DNA from: Thelephora terrestris
Lineage: Eukaryota > Basidiomycota > Agaricomycetes > Thelephorales > Thelephoraceae
Length of the DNA: 64,000 nt
Direction: 5' to 3'
NCBI GenBank assembly: GCA_015956445.1
Contig: WIUZ02000003.1
Location: 1,116,001-1,180,000 of the forward strand
Of this stretch, positions 11,288 to 23,362 are shown one piece after another. The notes under the pieces are model-generated. The model was not told where the DNA came from. It saw only the letters and a program-made list of their open reading frames with translations, and did no database searches. How positions within the stretch are numbered: the first letter of the stretch is position 1; each line of letters opens with the position of its first letter. Both the position numbers and the translations under genes were made by a program.

Positions 11288-11955
11288 GAGGCTTCAGACA
11301 GCGCAAGGCTGAGTTGAACTTCAGAGGGAAAGGGGGAACTGCACTTCGTTGTTCGAACCAGGACTGTCTACTGACACTTATATAGTAGGTAGAGAGAGTG
11401 GTCGAAGGTAGAACACGAAGAGGGGGAGAACAAAAATATAAACAAGGCAAACGTCGCGAGAGAGCGGGAATCGTGAAGGTTGTGAAGGGCGTAGGGAGGT
11501 CATACAAAAAGGAAGAGCGGAACAGAGGGGGAGAACAAGAATGCGCGAAAGACGAACAAGACGGCGGGAGGAGCGGGGGAGGAATGAAGGCATCGTGGGA
11601 AACTACGGGACAATGAAATGGAGGATCAAACCGAGAAGTCAAAGCGGGATCGGAGTGAAACAGGCGGGAGGCGGGGAACGTGGCGAGACAGTCGAGACGG
11701 CGATAACGTGCAACAAGAGGGCAGGGGGGCACGTGTTCCAGAGTCAGGATGACGGACCGATGCGGGGGGATCCGAACAATGACGAACAAGGGGACGAGGC
11801 GAGTCAAGTCAGGTGGGAGAACGGAAGTGATCGGGTGGCACGTGGGATCGGGGAGGTCGGACTAGGAGCGTGGACTTAGAGGATTTGGCGAAGTCCAGAG
11901 GGGCAGGAGGTCGCGAGACTATCAGGAGGCTGGCGATGGTCGACAAAGGGTCGTT
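11288..11955. other. Purine-rich spacer, no gene
   Basis: The plus strand is strongly A/G-rich. This leaves long open frames on both strands (for example 11277-11807 minus), but their residue composition is that of low-complexity DNA and nothing resembles a protein family. The segment is the loop between the inverted arms 9925-10597 and 11956-12605. Confidence 0.5.
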
Positions 11956-12139
11956 GTCAGGAACATGGTATTTTTAAACTTTTTATAACACGCTCTTTCT
12001 TCGAACTCTTCTTACCACTTCTTATGTTTTGAATGCTTTACACTCCTTATCCTTCACACCATCATTCAAAGACACACAAACGCGCATACATTCACGGCAA
12101 TACGGAACAACTGGCTATACAATGCTTATCAACGTCCCA

Positions 12140-13879
12140 TCAGAAATCGACTCTATCTACGGCAGGCCTCATGGTCATCAACCTTCCATCCCGGAGATCG
12201 TAGTGCTGGCCCCTCCTTGCTAGGACCTCCCCGAACATGGCGTCACCATCTTCGGCACTCAGCTGAACGACTAGTTCAAGCCGATAGGAAGAGATGCCTT
12301 CAAGCGGACCGATTAGCCTCCCAGATGTCACCAAACTCTGGAACACCTGGTCCCACATCTCCATCACCGGGTGATTGCTCGGCAACACTATCGACATAGT
12401 CGGCGAGCGACCCTCCGTCTCCCTCGTCGGACCCCTGGGTGGGATCCTGTCTTGCGAGTCGAAGCTGGTGGCGAAGCTGGATCTCCGACTCGACCTGTCG
12501 GTAGGGACGGTTGACCCGATAGCGGAACTCTCGTCCCCCACCTCGACCAGACTGGTCACCATCCGACTCAACTGGACGCGGGTAAGGGTTAGCCGATGGA
12601 GCCATGCAATGAGCAACACGGCGTCGAGAGCGTTTACAACGCTGCCCTGTTGTCACCGGACGTACCTCAATGGCCCTCGGAACATCTTCGGCTCGGTCAA
12701 CCTCCATGACCTCATCCTCGATCTTCACCAACTGTTGGATCGGCTGCAGGACGCAGCGCCCACAGTTCTCTTTGTCGGAGGCGGCCAAAGTCGAAGCCGG
12801 ACCTGGAGTCGGAACGGGAACCGCGTTCTCGATCGGAGGCGTCGCGTAGGACGACAGATTAGGCGATGGGAGTACCACTTCATCGGCATACTCCAACTCG
12901 AACGGAACATCGGCTGTCCCCTCACCAACCAATTTGGGACCCTCTTTGCAGTTGCAGGTCTTGTCCTGCAAGGACTCGACCTGCGCCGTCAACACCGCCA
13001 CCACGTTCTCGAGTTCTTCCGTCTAGAAGAAGGTCTTTCAGTTTTTGCACAAACTGCAAAGGCTGAAAGACGACCTTTTCATCCCTCCTGGCCAACGCTC
13101 CCTTGATGTTGTTATCCCTAACCTTCAACCCTGCAATCAACTCTTGATGGTTGGCGACCATTGCCTCCAACGCCTCGTTCGTTCCCTGTTGGAAGGCAGC
13201 CAAGGTCTCCTTCATTTGAAGACCCTCCGCTGACAGACGAAGGACGTCTGCCTTGGCCTCCTTCACCTCTTGCTCCAATCGTTCAACCTAGGCAGTCTGA
13301 TTAGTCGAGAGTCATACTCGAATATTCAGACAGAAAACCTACCCGGCTTTCTCCCTCCTGAACGAGCGACCACAAGAGACTAGTGGAAGCGGTAGCATGG
13401 CGGACGGCCCGAGGAACGGTAGCCCCGTGCTCCAACAGGTCCTGATCGTAGATTCCCCTCTGCAGGGTGTACCAGAGCTCCTTCTTGATCGGATGCTCCA
13501 ACTCTCCGAACCTACCCCTCATCTGGAAGGCCACCTTCTCCGCAATTATCGTACGGACCCAGAGCTCGTCGTCCCAGGTCAACCCCATCAAATGAGGCAT
13601 CGTCTCCCTGAGACGTTCGGCGTCCACTTCTGTGACGACCTCCAAGATCTAGAAGCCGTTAGCTGGACATCAACGCCCGAAAGAACGGTCCTCTACCTAG
13701 AGGAAGGCGTTAGTGCTAACACACAAAGCTCTAGGTCTCCCCCATACCTGATCATCAGTGGTATAGGGAGTTCCAGCTGCACAGGCGTAGGTCTTGCGAG
13801 CGGCGGCACAACGGTCGATACGGGAGATGGTAGAGATGCCGTTGGCAACCTTGTAGGTGTGGTTGTTGGGGAAAGACAT
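12140..13879 (-). CDS. Unrecognised multi-exon gene, coiled-coil protein
   Basis: Function unknown. By eye the exons are 13879 to about 13751 (MSFPNNHTYKVANG start), about 13653-13345, about 13290-13080, and about 13029 downward. Introns are about 51-100 nt with GT...AG ends; one of 51 nt (about 13080-13030) joins a frame ending ALARRDEK to one continuing TEELENVVAVLTAQ. The middle part has heptad-like Leu/Ala/Glu runs (VERLEQEVKEAKADVLRLS), suggesting a coiled coil. The last exon has two overlapping open frames: one through PRPVESDGDQSG ending near 12300, and one through TSGRLIGPLEG ending at 12140. The second is conserved in the inverted copy, so a further splice or alternative end is likely. 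A gene captured in a repeat-rich area, or the gag-like ORF of an unknown element, cannot be excluded. Confidence 0.55.
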
Positions 13880-13946
13880 GTTGTGGTAAGATGATGGGAA
13901 AGTTGCTGGTGTTGCTGATCAAGGATGGCTCCAAGAAGACGTCCTT

Positions 13947-13952
13947 CTTATA
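13947..13952 (-). promoter_or_regulatory. TATA-box-like element
   Basis: On the minus strand CTATAAGAAGG lies about 70 bases upstream of the ATG at 13879, a normal spacing for a fungal TATA promoter. Confidence 0.45.
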
Positions 13953-14229
13953 GCCTAGATCGGTGATCCTTCACGTGACCTACCTCGACGAACCTCATTG
14001 GTCCGGGTCACATCAACTTCCGCCACTGTACCATCATCGTCGGCTTACTACATCAAGCTGACACCTCGGCCCGCGGGACGGCCTTGGAAGAACTTCGTTC
14101 CGGAACGCCTAGAACGCGCGCGCACTAAAAATAGGTCTCAAGACCCTGATGACCCCTTTATGACATCACGAACCCCTTTTTACGACCCCTCATGACTTTA
14201 CGATTACGATCAACCCTGGACCCTGATCA

Positions 14230-15130
14230 CACACGTGGACAGTCACATCACAGTCTCCTAACCGGAGGAAGGAATCGCCGTTATTCGGGAGGAGTGCCTT
14301 AGACTCCTTTTGTTTAGCTCAGCGAATGTGGAGTAGCCGTTAGCGTGAAACGCCGGCGAATCTGTAATCCCTTATGTCCCATGAGTCTAGGCCCTCGCTC
14401 CTCATGTTCGGACGCACGATAAGGTTGCCACTAGTCTGTGATGCTGTTACCGCCTACAGACAACAAGGGATGCTGCATGGTCTCTATCTTTGGCCTCTCC
14501 AAAGGAAGCATCCAAGAAGATTCTCACCTAGCCCTTGGGTGTGATCCCCAGGTACGAACTTTCATGACCCCATGCCCCTCTTTCTTTTTGAACTAGTGTT
14601 ATCTTTACCCCTATGTTTCATGCGGACATTCCTTATCTTTTATGCAATCCTTCACACGCTAGTAAGGCCCTTTGTCCTTTATTCTCCCACGCGTCACATT
14701 TGTTCGCTTCCCTTACTTTGCGTTCACACACTCCTTATCTCCCTTTGTTCTGGACTTGATAAGGGTATATTAGGGTATTGACGTCATGGCCACTCCTTTA
14801 GTATAAGTAGCAACTGTGGCTGTATCGTAGTACCTTAGTTTTGTTACCTCAGGAAATCCTCTGCCCTTCTCAGCCCAGTTGCAGTTAAGGACAAGTCAGA
14901 GTTTCTTGTTTGATCCAAGACATCCCCATCTGCTCTCCCTCCCGCTCTGCGCGTCAACTGCGCCTCGTAACTATAGACTCCCAGCAGTCATATTAGAACA
15001 CCTCGAGCGTCCAGTCGATCAACTGGTGGAGTCATCAATCCTGTTGTAGGGATCAACCCTTGCTTGTTAAACCGAACGAAGTACGGTTTAGGTTGGGTTT
15101 CTCTTTAGGATTTCGACCTGACTTGTAGTG
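14230..15130. mobile_element. Possible LTR-like fossil (weak)
   Basis: No gene is visible. A TATA-like AGTATAAGTAGC near 14800, followed by a pyrimidine-rich stretch, and an 'ACATCACAGTCTCC' start-like block resemble a Ty3/gypsy LTR in my experience. I could not fix the ends or find a target-site duplication, so this is only a suggestion. Confidence 0.25.
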
Positions 15131-15419
15131 ACCTCGGACAACCTACCGGAAGAATAGAGACGTGATCGTTCTCTCACAAGCTAGTTGGACTAGTGAGTAC
15201 TCTGCGGAGTCGGCTCAGTGCACTGGTAGTTGTTGGGGTAGAGTGGCCCTGACAGTCGTGTCGAAGGAGGGGGCTTTGCGCTGCGTCGTGACGTAGGGGT
15301 GGATGGCTAAGGAGGGTGCTGAAGGTGCTAGGGGTAGGGTACGAGTCGGACGGCCAGCAAAACGGAGGCAGGTCATCGTGACATGTGTGGGTCATCGGTA
15401 TAACCATTGTCTTCCAACA

Positions 15420-15900
15420 CAACCTTTATTTTACAATATAACCATTGTGCTTTGTTAAAAAGTCTCATTTCATCCATCACAGTGCATCAATGTGTGTTCC
15501 ATTTTTAGCAACAGTCAGTTTTATAGGGCACCATCATTTCTCAAAGAAGTTATACAAAACCAGAGGTCCCTTACTGAGACACACAATCTATACACACTCT
15601 TATTGACTGTATGAATCCTTATGTTTTCAAACAGGGCTTATATGAGATTCCCCCTTTTTGAAATGTGGTGGGAGTTGAATAGCTTAAATTGTGTCAAGTT
15701 GGGCAAATCAACGCAATGAAAAGTCAATGACTGGCACAAAATTGCATGCAAAACAACACCAAAAAATGCAAGTACTATTGAGTGTACTGTCCACACTATT
15801 CCAACCAATTTTGAGTCAACTCAGGTTTCCACAAATAAATCAGTATTGGAGCAAAAACACTTGTGACCCAGTGGGCCACTACTACAGTAGTTGTGATACC
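15420..15900. other. AT-rich block of foreign composition
   Basis: This stretch is clearly richer in A and T than everything around it and has simple, non-coding-looking sequence. TATAACCATTGT occurs just before it (about 15396) and just inside it (about 15438). No gene, tRNA or LTR recognised. It ends directly before the first kinase gene's 3' side. 15131-15419 likewise holds no gene. Confidence 0.5.
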
Positions 15901-16054
15901 TAGGTTGAGTCTTTCTTGGTCGGCTTAAGCGCCCTAATTTGTCTTGTTACCCATCGATTCTTTTCTTTCTGTTCAGGTCGTGTCGAGGACTGTGCCAATA
16001 AATTATCTGTCAACATCCCAGATTCACGTCGGCCCCCACTTGGCCAAGTAGGTC

Positions 16055-19035
16055 TCACAAAAAGTCTGGTGCTAGCCCCACGCCCCGGCTTGCGTCGAAT
16101 CCCAGGAGATGAATCTGAATACGACCCAAGGGTTCCGATGTCGAGATCACCATCCACCGCAGTCCATCCCGGGGAAGGAGGACTTCCCTCCTTTCCTTGT
16201 TCCCTGGAGTATTGAGAAAACTCAGCGTAGGTATCACCCACCCGACGCAAAAAAGGGAACCCACGATGATCGAAAGAGGTTGAGTAATTTTAAGGTACCC
16301 GGTCGCTCCCTTGGATCTTGATTCCATTGCAAAAGCCTCAACAACCCATCGTGGATCAGGGCCTCCCTCGGTCTTTCGGGACATTTCCCAGCAAAGGTAT
16401 CAGGCACGTGATTCCGATACAGTGCAACCAAGCTACTTGCGGTTATCTGTCCAAGTCGAACGGGTTCAGAAACCCTCATCGGAAGCTCCAGAGTCTTGTA
16501 CACACCTCGACTGCCACCATTGCAAACATGATGACATCTCCTTCCTCCGTCACAGCTCCCCGGTTCAAGGTCTCGCGTGCCACCGTCGTAGTTGTGTTAG
16601 GTTCTTGGGGACAAATATTGTTCCCACAGACGATTGGCACTAAGCCAAAATCCGTGAGGCAAGCATTGCCGCGGTTGTCGACCAGAATGTTCGCCTTCGC
16701 ATTCGTTGGAATCGTTATAAAGGGAGATTTGAACGACTTACAGCCTTCAAGTCACCGTGTATGACTTTGTTTGAGTGGAGGTAGTGAAGACCATCAACCG
16801 CGCCACACAACTGCAATATCCGGCGTTCGGAACATGGATCACGGCAGGAATAAATCCACTCACAAGACCAATACGATCCACCTCTGGATGCTTCCTCGTG
16901 TATTCCGTGATGGTACCATTTTCCATCCAATCACAAACTATCTCAATCGATAACGTTTTGGCGGTAATTCCGAGGACAGAAACAATGTTGCGGTGTTTCA
17001 ACCTCTTCCACACAACGAACTCATGGTAAATTTTCTGTTGACCACGTGTTCCAGCGGCAGTGGCTAGGGGGAAAAACGTACAAACGAACCTTAAGCATCG
17101 CAGCCTGATCGTGCGATCCCAAAGTCTTGACGCGGACCTTTTTACCCTCGAAATTTGCTTGGTGTACTTTATTAGACCATCCCGCCGCGGGTAGTTCCTC
17201 TTTATTCAAAAGCTCTTCATCCCGAATGAGGCAGGACGTTGGGAGGACTTCACATTCGCTACAGGCAGCCTGCAATCTGTTCAAAGTTTTTTGAAACAGA
17301 CTGTCAGAGGGTGGGATGTGGTTAAGCACCTGACCGGCCGAGGTCAGCAATGGTGAATTTAGATGTTGGCGCAACACACCTGGTCCAAGAGCTCTATGGA
17401 CCCCGGCAAAATTTTCCTTTCCTGTTGCTTCACGTTGGGGTGACTGAAAATTTCCTTGAGGAGCCGATACCCGTCGGAGGTGTTGAGAACAATGCTAGCG
17501 GAGTCAGCAATCTCGGTGGGCTGTTCAGACGCCTCATAGGGCGAGTGAGGCAGTTCGTTGGCATCAGAGGAGTCAGGCTCTCCGCTGTAGTAATCGTGCT
17601 CCTTGGGTTGTCCTTGTGTGGTCGAGCCTGGAAGTAACGTGTACCATGTGGCAGGTGAAAATTGACTGGGAGTTTCAGATATGGAAGAAGCATCTTTGGC
17701 ATCCAGGCTTTCGAGTTCCCTGTGTTGTGTTGGTGAGGGAAAGTTGTTCAGAACTGCCAAAACCCCCAGCATTTGCGGTCGATCGTTTGGGTCCTGGTTC
17801 CAACACTCCTGCATCAGTTCCCAGAGTCCATTTGTAAAAGTTGGGTGAGGCGGTCGCGGGGGACGTTCCCCATGTATTATGTCTTGAATGACTGGCATAG
17901 ACCTCTCGTCATGGAATGGGATTTTGCCGGTGAAGACCTTTAGTATACCAATGTAAACCGAAAATGGGATAGGCACACAGATCAACCGCCACACACCTCA
18001 ATCATGACCATCGCGAACGAGAAAACATCCGTTGCCGGACTTAATGTCCCCGTCTCGTCCAAGACCTCTGGCGCAGTCCACCGCGCGCTCTGACCTTCTG
18101 CCTTGAGAGCCTCACCAGAGATATGTTGAGCAAGGTCAAAATCTGTGATACGTGCGTGGCCAGAAGCGTCGATGAGGATGTTCGGCTACAGCGCAGGTGT
18201 AAGGGAGGCCACTAGGTCTGTATTATGGGTACTCACTCCCTTTAAATCCCCGTGAACCACGTCGAGAGAGTGGAGGTACTCAAGACCGTTTGCGATATCA
18301 ACCAGCTGATGAAGATTTGACACAATGTGTTTCGAGGGTGGACAGGGAGACTCACAAGATCCACCCGATTGATGGACGGGTTTGAGTTGACGTAGGTCGT
18401 CAAGTCTCCGTTGGGCATCCACTCTGATGCAATTTGGAGAGGATCGATAGTTGCACCAACGAATGGGACGATGTTCGAGTGTTTCAACCGCTTCCATATC
18501 AGAGCTTGCCGGCAAAGCACCTGTCAGGGCATCAGAAGATGACGCGAAATCTACAATGGCAATGGAAAGTATCTCCCTTTGTGGCCGTCTTTGGGTCGCT
18601 GTCAGACGTGACTCTCAGTTTCTTGACGCAAACTTTCAAGCCACCATATATCCCTTCGTAAACTTCGGAAAAACCGCCCGAGTTGAAGGGGTCATTGACG
18701 AGGTAGATAGCTCCCGAAAATCCATATGACAGTGGTAGGAGCCCCCGAGAGGCGCAGATCTCCTGGAGTCTGCTGTGAGTCTGTTTGAAGGCATCACTGG
18801 TCGGGGGTAAATCATTCAGGGCCTGCTAGAGGTCAGGGAGATTTTATTGGAATCAAGGGGAGAACAGTACGTTGTCCAGGTTCTCGACGTCCTCCTCTGG
18901 TCCTTTTGTTTCGAGACCCTGGACGGATTCATCCAGATCTTCCCCCGCGAGAAACTCATCGCGTTGTTCGGGAGATTGGGGCGATGGCTTGTCCAATGGG
19001 AGCGGCACCTGGGTGCAGGAGTCGTTTGTAGTCAT
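16055..19035 (-). CDS. Gene A: tandem TKL kinase-like protein, two modules
   Basis: Two kinase-like modules in one gene. Start at 19035 (MTTNDSCTQVPL) because the paralogue at 40628 begins the same way. Module 1 (about 18820-17760): signature LQEICASRGLLPLSY, glycine loop SGGFSEVYEG, beta3 VCVKKLR, VVHGDLKG, but DFG reads DFD; then WTAPEV and ERPPRPPHPTF. After a linker of about 130 residues comes module 2 (17340-16250): LQAACSECEVLPTSC, a degenerate glycine loop (AAGWSNKVHQ), beta3 VRVKTLG, VIHGDLKA, LTDFGL, with APE replaced by ARE. The tail continues as FLNTPGNKE, matching the join FRPS/FLKEQ in gene L, and ends at 16055. Exons are joined by introns of about 50 nt, including one right after each HGDLK. 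Both domains look catalytically doubtful. The frame is open throughout. Confidence 0.75.
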
Positions 19036-20544
19036 AGGCCAGACTTTTCAGAGAACGGCGGTTGAATATGTGGGTGGGGAGTGACTAGTGGGAACCCGAT
19101 GCCAATTTACTTCTAAGTACAGCCATCTAGGTGGGAAGTCTGGACTCGCAACGCTGGAGGTTGCATGAATAGGCATGGTCGTGTGGCTGTGCAAATGTTC
19201 CCGTGACACGCCGCGTGCCAGCGCTCAGCCGTTTCACCGTGTCACCCGATTCAAACGAGCCGCTCACATTCAGCGCGGAAAGTGCACAACTTGCATTGGC
19301 CTGGTTCGGTTTCCGCTCCGTCGTGGAAAGATTCAAGGTCGATATGAATTGCTTATCCTGCGAAGCCAGGCAAGACGTGACTACGCACAATATCCAGATC
19401 ACTTATCTTACAGCGTCCCAGGCTCTCAAGAACTGATTAAGGATATGAACTTGACTCAGGTTGGTGCTGACGATCAAGCTGATTAGATGTTTGGCCCTGA
19501 TAGCCGCTTTCTCGAAAGTCGGTTGGGTGGGCAATGTGTTCTGCGGTAATTCGCCGCGTTCTTAGGTGGCGTCGCTCGAGGATACTGATGGCAGGTGGCT
19601 CACTGTCCCTTCTCCCAGCGCCTGGCTTTCATAAATGCGCTGCGTTCGAGCACATTTGGGTTATTCCATTTTTTTCGAATGAGCTCCCGCATTGGAGATT
19701 TACCGGGAAACATGCCAGCCCACCCAGCTCTCAGGTAGGGGTCCCCGTCGCATCCTCGGAAAGGACGAATTGCTCATTATAATAGAATGGCTCTCCCCAC
19801 AAGGGATTGCTCCACTGGTGTTCTTCACCTCTCAATGGTACAAGCGCGAACCTCCACACTTTGACATCTCCCTGATCCTTGCCAGTATCAGAACTTCCGC
19901 TCCACAGACATTCGTAGCCACAACAACGGACGACGGATACCTTTTCAGATTTGTTGTATACTGTCTGGGGGCACATCACGCTCTGCCATCCCTATCCTCT
20001 CGTTATTTGTGTCCCAATTGTGCCCCGCGGGAAGTTTCTGCGACCGCGAAGGTGTTTCAGAATCTTGGAAGGGGTCTGTATCCGATTGACATAACAGGGT
20101 CACCCAAACAGCCCTTCATCCGTCAAAGAAGTATCTGGTTCGCAAGACTGCCATGAGCCGATAACGTACTACCCCTGTCTCGAATGAATTGGTTTGATGC
20201 CGCCGGGTGTGGCGTGTCGACGGGGACTCCCGGTGACAAGGGTCAAGGGCGAAGAGTCTGGATATGCTTCGAGGCAGTCTCAATGCCGGAATTTCATTCT
20301 CATAACCAAGAAGTTACGACTTGGAGTCGCATCGGAACGAGGATACATGCCTGAGGTTAGGGTCCCCATGCGCTGTCCTACCTCGCAATCGCGGCCCTGC
20401 CAGCAGCACCGTGGCCGCCATTTACGAAAATGCATTCGAATTGCGGATCGTCCAACATTACTGAACACACCTTTACATAACTGAGAATCGCAAATCGGCG
20501 ACTGAATAAAATCAGCTATCAGTTCACACCTCGTGTTTCATCGA
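19036..20544. other. Intergenic, no supported gene
   Basis: Open stretches here (for example 19692-20156 plus, 19731-19979 minus) do not resemble the neighbouring family or any protein I know, and have no intron or motif support. Nothing else seen. Confidence 0.4.
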
Positions 20545-20733
20545 CTACTGTTCAATGCTGCTGGAACTACAACAGCCGCATACAAGTCTTCGGATGCTAC
20601 CAAAGAATCCGCCTTTCGCTGGTGGTGTTACCACCGGAGACTTCGGGGGATCGCTTTCTGCCACCACCGGAGAATTTCGGGCATCGATTTTTCGTGCCAC
20701 TAGGGGCTTCGGATTATCAGTTCCTCGTGTCAT
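20545..20733 (-). CDS. Short Pro/Lys-rich ORF with Cys-rich C-terminus, possible tail exon of gene C
   Basis: The 62-codon frame has two similar repeats (NSPVVAESDPPKSPVVTPP) and ends GGFFGSIRRLVCGCCSSSS. It lies 60 bp downstream of gene C on the same strand. A basic stretch followed by clustered Cys resembles an S-acylation membrane anchor and recalls the tail of gene M (KSSQCSCFGSK). I could not find an in-phase splice join to gene C, so it may instead be separate or decayed. Confidence 0.4.
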   Translation of the reverse strand: MTRGTDNPKPLVARKIDARNSPVVAESDPPKSPVVTPPAKGGFFGSIRRLVCGCCSSSSIEQ

Positions 20734-20791
20734 CTGAGTCTGCTGGGGATCGCTTTTAGCTGGTCTCTCTGTACCATTCGTGAGTGGAAGG

Positions 20792-22256
20792 CTATATAGA
20801 AATCAGGTGGAGTTGCAAACCGTGCTTAGAGATAGACGAATGACCAATCGAGTCTTGAAGTACCTGATACACCTTCTCAACGGAATACCTCGATTGTGGT
20901 TGCTGAACCCAGCATGATTCCAACATCTCCCATATTGTGTCAGGCAACCACCTACTAACCGCCACCGCGTTGCCGGGGCGTGGCGGGCGCTTGTTGCCAA
21001 CGATAGCGATGCCCAATTGCCCTTCTCCAGTGGTTCCGGCGTAGGGCTCGATCCCTGTGAGTACCTATGGATGAGGAGGTATCAGTCGTCATCACGGTCT
21101 CTTATGGGCAGAGGACAGACCCTATAGGCAGTCATAGCAAAGGAATAAACATCGCTCGCTTTCACAGCGTCGCTGTTTGGCATGCCGACCTTCTTGGGGC
21201 TCACTTGTTCCGGTGCCATATAACGGGCTATGCCTCGTCGGACGGCTGTCGCGCTAGCTTGTCGCGTGATGACGGGGTCGGTGATCATTCCTGCGATCCC
21301 GAAGTCTCCAATACACGCTTTGCCCTCCCCAGTGATTAGGATGTTCCTCTGGGCACAGAAACCATCGTTGGTGCGGGCACATGGTAAAACAAACGTGTTC
21401 GCTCACGGGATTGATACCACCATGCACAATATCTTCCGAATGAAGATATTTGAGACCACAAGCAGCATCCGCCAACTATCGGAATTAGAGTCAGCTGATC
21501 TTCCCACTAGCTCGGAGGTTCGCACCAGTGGCAATCGTTCGGCATCTTGATTATCTTCGATATACTCCAAGATGTTACTTTTTGGCATCCAAGGGCTGAC
21601 GAGGCCGAACGGAGATACAGCCTCGGAAACTCCCAAGAAAGGGAGCACATTTTCGTGCGAAAGGTGCTTCCACCGTACTGCGTGATAGTAAACCATCTAG
21701 AAGGGTTTTCGATGAGGCCACGCTGTGTCCGAATGCATACTCACTCACTCCTTTAAATATTTGTTGTTTCGGCGTGTCTTGCTGCCGGAAAACTTTGATG
21801 CATACATCTCGTTGCCCCAGCTTCCCCGCCCAAATTTCCGCAGTCCCACCAGTTTTCCGCTTCTCCCTCGACGAGATATCTGATATCTTGTATGATTCCG
21901 GAAGGATGACTTTTTCCTGACAAACTTTAGATAGAATATGGAGACATCGTTCTCTTGCTGCCTTGACTCGGATATTCTGCACGAGCTGTAGATCGAATCA
22001 TTGAGGAAAACACTAGTGGGTCTCCACGAGGAAATTCTACCTTGTCAAGTGCTTCTACGAGAGCACCCGCTTCCGTTAATTTAGACAGTTTGTTGTCCGA
22101 TTGGGCTTCAGTTATCTTGGCGAGGAGGAAGGTTCGTCTTTCTTCGCTCGGCTCGATCTCCACGAGAGCGCGAGAGACAACTTGGGAGAAGTCTTTTGCA
22201 CGGGCTTCAGGCTCGGACTTTGGAGTCCTGCCCTGAGCTTCAAGTTTCTCGGCCAT
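20792..22256 (-). CDS. Gene C: single-module TKL pseudokinase
   Basis: Probable pseudokinase. Start at 22256 (MAEKLEAQGRTPKSE), followed by a helical charged region. An intron from EALDK/GTAGAA to CAG/NIRVKAA leads to the signature LSKVCQEKVILPESYKI, then beta3 VCIKVFR, an N-lobe HENVLPFLGVSEAVSPFGLV, and LADAACGLKYLHSEDIVHGG. The catalytic-loop HGD reads HGG, so the proton-accepting Asp is gone, while IGDFGI (metal-binding DFG) is kept. Then RYMAPEQV, KASDVYSFAMTAYRV, and an end near 20792. The same class includes gene N. The usual tail is short or spliced elsewhere. Five to six introns by analogy with gene N. Sequence frame intact. Confidence 0.75.
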
Positions 22257-23362
22257 GGGTTCCGAATCGCCAAAAGTGTGAAGGGTCCTGAGCCAGTAAG
22301 GTGTTGGTCACGCATCGTAAGTGGCTTCGTGGTATATATGCTCTGAACCACGTTGAAGACATGCGGCGGCGATATCTGCAATGCGCCTCACACGACTATG
22401 CCGCGTGCCGATGTGGCGGGATGCTAGAATAGATGAGTATCTGCTCACGCTTCGTCCGACTCATGACAGCGAACCTTCATAACCAAGTGACCAACTGGAT
22501 CGGAAGGGATTCACCGCCGATCAAGTTGAAACTTAGCTGCCAGCAATCGTTTCCATCATGTCCGACGTTCGAGGGCCAGGCGATCACCACTCCTGATGTA
22601 CACAACCTCTTGGAACAGTGTAACACTCGGGGCTTCAAAGAACTCGCGGTTCTCAGCAGGGGGATCACTCAAAATTGTGTCGAAACACACACTTGTTAGT
22701 CACAAATTGCTTCGGATTACTAGCGTGTTGGTTCAATGGACTTTGGATTCACAGAGTACATGGTACTACCCCAGGTCAGACTACAAACGGGAGATACTTA
22801 ATACATGGACGCAAGTTGGACGCAAGCACGTCATTTCACTAAAAAATCGCCCACACATGACCGTGTGACGCCTCTGTGACCCCGTAAATATGGTTGCCTC
22901 GCCGAGTGCGACCGTTGGCCATTCACTGCTAGACCTTCTGAGGAGGAAGCACGAGGTCTTTTTATCCACGGCGTACCGTTTGTGTGTCAAAACTTGGATG
23001 GGATTTTAGCAAATTCGTCCAGAGTCGCGATCCAGCATGAACTTGGCGGTGTTTTTCTTTGCCTTTTCTGCGATTTCTATATAACCTCCATGTGGTACGC
23101 CTCAAGCACCCCTGCCATTTATACCGCAGGATCTCTTGCACTTGGCGGATGTGAAAAATAAGATGATCTCCCTCTTGTTGCTTATGTCGTTCCGTTATCT
23201 GCCAAGTCTACACGATAGCCTTATCTTACGGAAAACAGTCTATCGGAATGCAAAAAGCCGTTTTGTTGCCCCGCGGCCTCGCGGATTGAGCGAGGCTCCT
23301 TGATACATATACCTAATGATCTGATGCGTTCCCCCCTATTCTTCACCGCTCGAAGTATCCCT
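22257..23362. other. Divergent intergenic region between genes C and E
   Basis: About 1.1 kb separates the two divergent starts. No gene, repeat or RNA is evident. Both 5' regions must lie here. Confidence 0.4.

Noticed and set aside
11277-11807. 176-codon minus-strand frame
   Set aside because: Low-complexity pyrimidine-rich translation (opposite of an A/G-rich strand), no motif or intron support.
19692-20156. 154-codon plus-strand frame
   Set aside because: No family resemblance, no splice context, and an equally open frame on the opposite strand.
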